Shown here piece by piece: positions 58,224 through 64,000 of a stretch of DNA of 64,000 bases. Source of the stretch: Halomonas sp. Bachu 37. Its GTDB lineage: Bacteria > Pseudomonadota > Gammaproteobacteria > Pseudomonadales > Halomonadaceae. The position numbers and the translations under genes were made by a program. Location: contig NZ_CP137552.1 of the NCBI RefSeq assembly GCF_039691755.1, forward strand, positions 186,001-250,000. The letters are read 5' to 3'. Under the pieces are notes generated by a model. The model was not told the origin of the DNA and did no database searches. It saw only the letters and a program-made list of their open reading frames with translations. Each line of letters starts with the position of its first letter. Positions within the stretch are counted from its first letter, which is position 1.

Positions 58224-60224
58224 ATGCTAAGCGCTGCAACACTGGCCCGGGCGGTGCGCGGAGTATCGCCCGCAAAAGCCTGCCTGCTTCTTAGCCTGCC
58301 GCTGGTGGTGCTGTTCTGGCTGGGCCTGCACGACCAGGGCGGCCTTGCGCTGGGGGTGCAGGCGTTGGTGGCACCTTCGTTTGAAGATGTCGATGAGCTG
58401 CTGCTGCACTACGCCTGGTGGCCGCGGCTTTCGGTTGCCTTGCTGGCGGGCGCCGGCCTGGGGCTTGCCGGGGTATTGATGCAGCAAGTGCTGCGCAACC
58501 CCTTGGCATCGCCCACCACACTGGGCGTGGCATCCGGGGCCAACCTGGCCTTGATGACGGCGACCCTGCTGGCACCGGGGCTGCTGTCGGTAGGGCGTGA
58601 ATGGGTCGCCCTGGTTGGCGGCGGGGTGGCGGTCGGCCTGGTTTTCGTACTCTCCTGGCGACGTGGACTGGCCCCCATGGTGGTGGTGCTGGCGGGGCTG
58701 GTGGTGAACCTGTATCTCGGCGCGCTTGGCACGGCGCTGCTGTTGTTCAACCACGAGGCCCTTTCGGGGCTGCTGATCTGGGGGGCGGGATCGCTGGCGC
58801 AAAACGGCTGGGACGGGGTCGCGGTGCTCTGGCCACGGCTGGCCATCGGTTGTGTCGCCGCGTGGTTTCTGCTTCGGCCCCTGGCGGTGCTGGAACTGGA
58901 CGACGCCAGCGCCAGGAGCCTCGGGGTTTCCCTTGGCCATCTGCGTTTCGCGGGCATGGGGCTTGCCGTATTCATTACCGGCAGCATCGTCAGCGTGGTG
59001 GGTATCATCGGTTTCATCGGCCTGGCGGCACCCAATATCGTACGCATGGCCGGTGCGCGGCGGCTGGGGCCGCGCTTGCTCTGGTCGACGCTGCTGGGTG
59101 CCGTACTGTTGGCCACCACCGATCTATTGTTGCAGCAGTTTTCCGGCATGGCGGCCACGCTGATTCCCACCGGAGCGGTCACCGGAGCACTCGGGGCGCC
59201 ACTTTTGATGTGGCTGATTCCTCGCCTGAAACTGCAGGGAGACCGGCCACCGCAAGGGGCGGGAGTCTTCGCTCATCGCCATCCTGCACCGTCACGCCTG
59301 GCCATCGGTTTACTTCTCGCGCTGTTAGGCGCCACGGTACTTGGCCTGCTGTTCGGGCAGGGCATCGATGGTTGGTACTGGCTGTCGCCAACGGACTGGA
59401 GCGTGATGCAGTGGCGTCTTCCCCGAGTGATGGCAGCGGCTGCCAGTGGGTTGATGCTGGCCATTGCAGGGACGATTCTGCAGCGCCTTTCGGCCAACCC
59501 CATGGCCAGCCCCGAAGTGTTGGGTATCAGCGGTGGCTGCGCCATTGCGCTGATACTGGGCATTTTCCTGCTGCCCGCGCCCTCCAACACGATGCTGATT
59601 GGCGTGGGAACCCTGGGGGCGTTCGCGACACTATTGATCCTCATCGGGATCAACCGCAAGAGTGGTTTTCTGCCTGAGCGTCTGCTGCTCACCGGGGTGG
59701 CGATCAGTGCGCTGTTCGATGCCGTGCGCAGTGTATTGTTGGCGGGCGGCGACCCGCGCGGTCAGCAGGTGATCGCCTGGCTGGCGGGTTCCACCTATTA
59801 CGTGAATATCCCTAACGCGCTGGTGGTGGGCGGGATTGCCGCCGTGTTGGCGGTGGTAACGCTGCCCTTCAGCCGCTGGCTGGATATCCTGCCCTTGGGT
59901 GCGCCGACCGCACGGGCGCTGGGGGTGACACTCAATCATGCCCGGCTGGCGTTGCTGTTGCTGGTGGCGCTGCTCACGGCCTGTGCCACCCTGGTGGTGG
60001 GGCCGCTTTCGTTTGTCGGCCTGTTGGCGCCGCACATGGCGCGTCTGGTGGGTTTTTCGCGAGCGGGGTGGCATCTGCTGGGAGCGGCTTTGATCGGCAT
60101 GCTGCTGATGGTGCTGGCCGACTGGGTGGGGCGCCAATTGATCTTCCCCTACGAGATTCCGGCAGGTCTGGTCGCCTCGTTGATCGGCGGTGCCTATTTC
60201 ATGTGGGGCCTACGCCGACTGTGA
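58224..60224 (+). CDS. fhuB: Fe(3+)-hydroxamate ABC permease, fused double-length (FhuB-like)
   Basis: 666 residues, close to the 660 of E. coli FhuB. Two BtuC/FecCD-type halves are joined head to tail: [20 protein letters not shown] and [12 protein letters not shown] in the first, [20 protein letters not shown] and [12 protein letters not shown] in the second. It forms the whole membrane channel for FhuC. The start at 58224 has a weak ribosome site; a GTG at 58194 is possible. No FhuD-type binding protein gene is in the window. Confidence 0.92.
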   Translation: MLSAATLARAVRGVSPAKACLLLSLPLVVLFWLGLHDQGGLALGVQALVAPSFEDVDELLLHYAWWPRLSVALLAGAGLGLAGVLMQQVLRNPLASPTTLGVASGANLALMTATLLAPGLLSVGREWVALVGGGVAVGLVFVLSWRRGLAPMVVVLAGLVVNLYLGALGTALLLFNHEALSGLLIWGAGSLAQNGWDGVAVLWPRLAIGCVAAWFLLRPLAVLELDDASARSLGVSLGHLRFAGMGLAVFITGSIVSVVGIIGFIGLAAPNIVRMAGARRLGPRLLWSTLLGAVLLATTDLLLQQFSGMAATLIPTGAVTGALGAPLLMWLIPRLKLQGDRPPQGAGVFAHRHPAPSRLAIGLLLALLGATVLGLLFGQGIDGWYWLSPTDWSVMQWRLPRVMAAAASGLMLAIAGTILQRLSANPMASPEVLGISGGCAIALILGIFLLPAPSNTMLIGVGTLGAFATLLILIGINRKSGFLPERLLLTGVAISALFDAVRSVLLAGGDPRGQQVIAWLAGSTYYVNIPNALVVGGIAAVLAVVTLPFSRWLDILPLGAPTARALGVTLNHARLALLLLVALLTACATLVVGPLSFVGLLAPHMARLVGFSRAGWHLLGAALIGMLLMVLADWVGRQLIFPYEIPAGLVASLIGGAYFMWGLRRL

Positions 60225-60309
60225 GAAACACCGTAAAGTCTGCGTGATTCGTCACACGGCTCGCCATGACATACCCTGAAGAATGACCAAAGGAATGACG
60301 AGGACAATT

Positions 60310-60870
60310 ATGGAAAAGATATTTTTCGATGGCTGGGAGCCGGTGTTACGTACCGCCATCATCGGCGTGATGGCGTATGTCTCGCTGGTTTTCGTGTTAC
60401 GCATCTCGGGCAAACGCACCCTGTCGAAGATGAACGCCTTCGACCTGGTGGTTACCGTGGCACTGGGGTCCACGCTCGCTACCATCCTGCTCAGCAAGGA
60501 CGTCTCGCTGGTTCAGGGTGTGCTGGCACTGAGCCTGTTGATCGGTATGCAATACGTTGTCACCTGGACAAGCGTACGTATTCGGTGGGTAAGGCAGCTG
60601 GTTACGGGGGAGCCGGCGCTGGTGCTTTATCAGGGCTCACTATTGCCCCAGGCGTTGAAAAGCGCCCGCGTCACCGAAGACGAAGTGCGCGCCGCGGCAC
60701 GATCCTCGGGCTTTGCCCGGCTGGAGGAACTGGAAGCGGTAGTGCTTGAAACCGATGGCTCGTTCAGCGTGGTCCCCTCCAACGAGGCGCCCACCACGGG
60801 CTCGGCGCTTGAAGGACTTTATCCCGCCGGTTCGCCTGAATCGCGTCTCGGGTCATCGTCGAAATCCTGA
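60310..60870 (+). CDS. DUF421 (YetF-like) membrane protein
   Basis: 186 residues from ATG at 60310, with GAGGAC upstream. Three N-terminal membrane helices (RISGKRTLSKMNAFDLVVTVALGS is the family signature region) and a cytoplasmic domain with LEAVVLETDGSFSVV. Function unknown; related YetF-type proteins are linked to membrane or spore-germination physiology. GAATGAC is duplicated at a 12-base period just before the start. Confidence 0.88.
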   Translation: MEKIFFDGWEPVLRTAIIGVMAYVSLVFVLRISGKRTLSKMNAFDLVVTVALGSTLATILLSKDVSLVQGVLALSLLIGMQYVVTWTSVRIRWVRQLVTGEPALVLYQGSLLPQALKSARVTEDEVRAAARSSGFARLEELEAVVLETDGSFSVVPSNEAPTTGSALEGLYPAGSPESRLGSSSKS

Positions 60871-60973
60871 TGTCAGGTGGCTGCTTCTTCGATGGGCTTG
60901 CCTTGAAGCCAAGGGTAAAGCGTGAATGATCAAGTAACCAGAGATAAAAGTATCCGAGAAAAAAGGGGCAACG

Positions 60974-61735
60974 ATGCGGCTAAGGGTGCTTTCCGACCTC
61001 CATCTGGAATATTTCGACCAAGGGCGTGAGATACCGGAAGCAGAGGTCGATGCAGTGGTGCTAGCGGGCGATATCCATCGTGCCGCCGAAGGCATGGCGT
61101 GGGCGCGGAAGAACTTTGCCGATACCCCGATTCTCTACGTTCCCGGTAACCATGAATTCTACGACTCTTGCATGCCGCTCAGGCGTGAGGAATTGGCCAG
61201 GGAGGCGGCCCTTCACGGCATAACCCTGCTGGATAACAGTGCGACTACGCTGGGTGGCGTGCGTTTTCTCGGCACGACGTTATGGACCGACTTCAATCTC
61301 TACCGCGATGATCCTGCCCATGACGCCGCCTCAACGGAAGCGAGGGCACTGCGCTACATGCCCGATTTTCGTATCGTCGAGTCATCACCGGGCGTGACAT
61401 TCACACCGCAAGTGAGTTGCCAAGTGCATCAACAGGCCCTGGATTGGCTTACCCAAATGCTGGAACAGCCATTCGCGGGCCCAACCGTTGTGATCACGCA
61501 CCACGCGCCATTGGCGGAATGTATACCCGAACAATATCAGGGAGATCCGCTTTCACCTGCCTTTGCTTCGCATCTACCACAGTTGATGGGCCAGATGTCG
61601 CTATGGATACACGGTCATGTACACGAGCCGGTAGACATGGAACGAAGCGGCACCCGTATCCTGGCAAACCCTGGTGGCTACCCCGAGGAGTTCGAGCCAG
61701 CACTGTTCGAGCCTTGTTTGGTGGTGGAAGTGTAG
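60974..61735 (+). CDS. Calcineurin-like metallophosphoesterase
   Basis: 253 residues. Metal-binding motifs SDLHLE, GDIHR, GNHEFY, THHAP and GHVHEP are all in place. Substrate cannot be assigned; small phosphodiesters or nucleotides are typical. A bidirectional terminator follows immediately. Confidence 0.9.
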   Translation: MRLRVLSDLHLEYFDQGREIPEAEVDAVVLAGDIHRAAEGMAWARKNFADTPILYVPGNHEFYDSCMPLRREELAREAALHGITLLDNSATTLGGVRFLGTTLWTDFNLYRDDPAHDAASTEARALRYMPDFRIVESSPGVTFTPQVSCQVHQQALDWLTQMLEQPFAGPTVVITHHAPLAECIPEQYQGDPLSPAFASHLPQLMGQMSLWIHGHVHEPVDMERSGTRILANPGGYPEEFEPALFEPCLVVEV

Positions 61736-61742
61736 GAGGCGC

Positions 61743-61774
61743 AAAAAAATGCCTCGTCGCAGGACGAGGCATTT
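61743..61774. terminator. Bidirectional terminator between the phosphoesterase and the 37-aa gene
   Basis: AAATGCCTCGTC-GCAG-GACGAGGCATTT, a perfect 12-bp stem. Seven A residues on the left give a T-tract for the minus strand, so it mainly serves the small minus-strand gene. Confidence 0.88.
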
Positions 61775-61798
61775 CTGATGGCTAGCGTTCGGCTAACG

Positions 61799-61912
61799 TT
61801 AACGCAGGTAGGCGGCGATGGCGTCGAAAGCGGCGCGCTGCTGCTGGGCGTGTTGAGCCCAAAATTCCATGATACCGCATTCCTGAGACTTGGCTGTGAC
61901 TGACTGAGTCAT
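61799..61912 (-). CDS. 37-residue small protein with its own terminator
   Basis: ATG at 61912, stop TAA at 61799-61801. The product begins MTQSVTAKSQECGIMEFW and continues AQHAQQQRAAFDAIAAYLR. ATGGAGTAACGCC gives a good ribosome site with GGAG eight bases before the start, and the strong minus-strand terminator lies 25 bases after the stop. The C-terminal 24 residues can form an amphipathic helix with aromatic and aliphatic residues on one face. It is too short for most gene finders. I do not recognise a family. The alternative is a non-coding RNA using the same terminator. Confidence 0.65.
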   Translation of the reverse strand: MTQSVTAKSQECGIMEFWAQHAQQQRAAFDAIAAYLR

Positions 61913-62325
61913 GGCGTTACTCCATAGAAGGCTAGGGACAATTTTTATTATGGTTCGTTGGTGAATGTTTCATGTTGCGCCGCAACATTCGTGCGGAAAA
62001 TTCAATAATAGGTGCCTTCAGCAAGAAAGGCTAGCCCTAAAGAAGTAAGCGTTTGGCTATGTTGTGTAAGAAATAGATTACAAAAAGGCAGCTCATTGAT
62101 TACATGGCTCATTCGTCTGCAGGAAAATCCTGGCTGGTTTCGCGTAGCGCCCCGCCTTCCGGAGAATGCATCGTCAGCGGGCCGTACCGGCATCTGCCTC
62201 AACGTCAGTCCGGCGCGCCACAGCCTTGCTCGGCCGGGGCGCTTCACGTTGTGCCGGGCGCTTGGCCACATTCGCGGCTATGGTGAGTCATGTAAGCCAA
62301 CTTATGACTCAACAAGGAGGAAGTC
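61913..62325. other. Spacer with a hairpin before the next gene
   Basis: 413 bases without a convincing gene. The first 130 are AT-rich and probably hold the promoter of the 37-aa gene. At 62285-62310, GAGTCAT-GT-AAG and CTTATGACTC form a hairpin with a GT bulge, directly before the AAGGAGG ribosome site of the downstream gene. Confidence 0.45.
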
Positions 62326-62811
62326 ATGAATCGCTATTTGGCCGGTGCCATCGGCGGCCTGCTCGCCACCGTTCCCATGACGCTTGCCATGGAGGCGCTA
62401 TATCGGCGGCTCCCTCGGGAAGAGCGTTATCCGTTGCCGCCGCGCGAGATCACCCAGGACCTTCTGCAGAAAGTGGAGGCGGATGCGTTATTGGACGAAG
62501 ATCAGCGCGTCGAACTTAGCCTTGTCAGCCACTTTGGCTATGGTGCCTTCGCCGGGGCGCTGTACCCCGCCACACGTCAACGAGTCGCGCATCCTTTGGT
62601 CTACGGCAGCGGCTACGGTGTGGCGATATGGGCAGCGAGCTATTTCGGCTGGATTCCGGCGCTGCATATCCTCCCGCCGCCCCATCGTCACCCGGCCAAT
62701 CGTCGCCAGCTAATGATTGCCGTTCATCTGGTGTGGGGAGCCGGCACCGTATGGATCGGCGAATATCTGGCGAACCGACAGGACGCCCCCTTTCGGCAAC
62801 GGCTGAACTAG
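62326..62811 (+). CDS. Small membrane protein of unknown function
   Basis: 161 residues with AAGGAGG upstream. A hydrophobic N-terminal helix (LAGAIGGLLATVPMTLAMEA) is followed by a polar stretch and two further helices (YGAFAGALYPATRQ, YGVAIWAASYFGWIPALHILPPPHRHP). The glycine-rich first helix and PPPHRHP turn resemble DUF1440/DUF6789-like membrane proteins, but I cannot assign a family with confidence. Confidence 0.75.
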   Translation: MNRYLAGAIGGLLATVPMTLAMEALYRRLPREERYPLPPREITQDLLQKVEADALLDEDQRVELSLVSHFGYGAFAGALYPATRQRVAHPLVYGSGYGVAIWAASYFGWIPALHILPPPHRHPANRRQLMIAVHLVWGAGTVWIGEYLANRQDAPFRQRLN

Positions 62812-63072
62812 CCACGCATCACTTGCAGGCTCGGGGCGCTATGCCCCAGGTTCTCCTGCATCCGCTCGCTGTACTAGTTGACTCTTTGAAGCATGCAAGG
62901 CCGAAACCTCACGCTTCAATCCACAATTCCTGGTTTTTGAAGGCCTTTTTCTGGCGCGCAGCGACGCATCATGTAAGCAATTTCCTACACAGCGTAAGCC
63001 TTTTTAGAAACTTGCACGACCTTGGTCAAAACATCGGCATGTACGTAGATTTACATCTAAGAAAGCATTAAT

Positions 63073-63410
63073 TTGAGAGAAAATATTCAGCAAAAACATA
63101 ATACCGAACGTGAACGCTGGGATATCACCTTGGATTATTCATTTCTCTATGACGCGGCAAAGCCGCTGTGGTGGACATTTCCCGCGCTCGTGCTCCTGGG
63201 CATTCTCAAGTCCCGATGGTTCAAGGGCCTGTTCGGTGAAGCACTCGTCAAACAGCTCAAGGCGCGCTTCGAGCCCAGCAACGACCGAACCTGCCCGAAG
63301 TGTGGAAGCGGCATGGGAATTCGTGCCTAAAAGCGCGGTGCCAACGCCGGCAACCGATTCTGGGGTGTTCGGGTTACCCCAATTGCCGGGAGGTGCAGGG
63401 TGTTGCGTAG
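63073..63410 (+). pseudogene. Decayed NERD-domain nuclease with topoisomerase-type zinc finger
   Basis: A TTG-started frame gives DYSFLYDAAKPLWW and LKSRWFKGLFGEALVKQL, the N-terminal membrane anchor and start of a NERD protein. It then jumps directly to CPKCGSGM, the C-terminal zinc finger, so the nuclease core (about 170-200 residues) has been deleted. A TAA at 63328 interrupts the finger, after which KRGANAGNRFWG continues in the same frame. One base is missing near 63365, and the next frame gives CSGYPNCREVQGVA and a stop at 63410. Three independent lesions show that the gene is dead. Confidence 0.82.
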
Positions 63411-63698
63411 GGGCGAGGGCGGCTGCTTTCGACCCCCTGGCGGACGCGGCGGAAATGGTGGCACGTTCACCCGTGTTATGCAGCCAGCACAATGATTGGT
63501 GTTATTAAGCCGAATAATTCTTAATATTAAATGGTTTCAATAGGTTAGCCGAAGGGTGACGCGCTAGATAACATGCTTGAACTTGCCGGCACATTTATCT
63601 TGTATCACAGCGTTCCACCTAATCACTGTTAGCACTACCAATAACGTAGCCCTCGGTGCATTATTAACAGGTTTGGATTTACCTATGGTGGTTAAAGA
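63411..63698. other. AT-rich spacer before the cytosine methyltransferase gene
   Basis: 288 bases in which composition drops from GC-rich to AT-rich. I see no gene, repeat or tRNA; this may be the left edge of another acquired segment. Confidence 0.4.
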
Positions 63699-64000
63699 GT
63701 GAAGAAACCAACAGCGATTAGCTTATTTTGTGGTGCAGGTGGATGTTCTCTGGGCTTCAAACAAGCAGGTTACGAGATACTGTATGCGAATGACAAAGAT
63801 TCCGCAGCTATCAAAACCTACAAACAAAACTTTCCCAACGCTGTTTGTAGCAATGAAGATATTAACAATCTTAATTTCGACCAAATATTGAAAGATATCG
63901 AGGTTGATCCTGGTGACCTTGATGTCCTTATTGGCGGTCCACCCTGTCAAGGGTTTTCGACTGCTGGGACTAGATTTTGGGATGATCCAAGAAATCATCT
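63699..64000 (+). CDS. DNA (cytosine-5) methyltransferase, N-terminal part (partial)
   Basis: A frame from GTG at 63699 is open to the window end. Motif I FCGAGGCSLGF is at residues 10-20, and motif IV GGPPCQGFS, with the catalytic cysteine, near residue 80. This is a Dcm/M.HhaI-type enzyme of a type II restriction-modification or orphan system. The gene is strongly AT-rich (28% GC by hand count at 63841-63900), unlike the chromosome around it, which indicates recent acquisition. The ribosome site before the GTG is weak. Confidence 0.9.
   Translation, partial: MKKPTAISLFCGAGGCSLGFKQAGYEILYANDKDSAAIKTYKQNFPNAVCSNEDINNLNFDQILKDIEVDPGDLDVLIGGPPCQGFSTAGTRFWDDPRNH

Noticed and set aside
62841-63071. 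76-codon open frame before the NERD remnant
   Set aside because: No convincing ribosome site and no protein features; possibly spacer that happens to be open.

Overview
The window looks like a chromosome segment of a halophilic gammaproteobacterium, most likely Halomonas or a close relative in the Halomonadaceae. This rests on high GC in core genes and on gene content: YtoQ, DUF533, AzlCD, an MmsA/GMC pair, a hydroxamate-type Fur-regulated iron locus and a PIN-PhoH protein. The placement is inferred from gene families, not from a marker gene. About 60 protein genes are supported. There is no intact tRNA, no rRNA, no CRISPR array and no recognisable insertion sequence.

Region 1 (1-9747) is the right end of a genomic island. 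It carries a restriction-like defence locus: the C-terminal part of an SNF2-family helicase, a terminator, then five overlapping genes. These encode a large beta-class DNA methyltransferase related to type III Mod, a zeta-toxin-like P-loop protein (COG4185 type), a 64-aa partner, a type III Res-like helicase without a nuclease domain, and a separate protein with a possible PD-(D/E)xK-like nuclease core. The methyltransferase gene is a mosaic: its central half, with the catalytic motifs, is strikingly AT-rich between two GC-rich ends. The island ends at 9702-9747 in an orphan 3' half of a CAT-anticodon tRNA, the usual scar of integration into a tRNA gene.

Region 2 (9900-34100) is core and housekeeping sequence. 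It holds a porin / small binding protein / GGDEF-EAL operon, an XRE-cupin-AzlC-AzlD operon, YtoQ, YqaA, DUF1206, glutaminase, an HTH/O6-alkylguanine-DNA methyltransferase fusion, an HDAC-family amidohydrolase, pncC-nadE (NAD recycling), an SLC13 carrier, sbcDC, DUF533, an SDR, a succinate-semialdehyde dehydrogenase, a periplasmic MsrA and a zinc alcohol dehydrogenase.

Region 3 (34100-49700) has a LysR gene divergent from mmsA and a GMC oxidoreductase, a cold-shock protein, an SLC13/TrkA-C permease, and a carboxylesterase leading a four-gene Mrp/complex-I-like membrane module with YihY behind it, then PhoH. One antiporter-like subunit lacks the usual TM5 glutamate.

Region 4 (49700-60230) is an iron-acquisition locus: a TonB receptor, a cyclic-peptide-type ABC exporter, FhuC-like, a siderophore-interacting protein and a fused FhuB-like permease. 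pncB and nfo are embedded in it. Three matching Fur-box-like sites lie in front of its transcription units. No substrate-binding protein or siderophore synthesis gene is present.

Region 5 (60230-64000) has DUF421, a metallophosphoesterase, a newly recognised 37-aa ORF with its own ribosome site and terminator, a small membrane protein, the decayed remnant of a NERD nuclease, and the AT-rich start of a cytosine-5 DNA methyltransferase that runs off the edge.

A recurrent small-scale feature is that many intergenic spacers carry short (10-19 bp) tandem or closely spaced direct duplications touching or near start codons, ribosome sites or stop codons.
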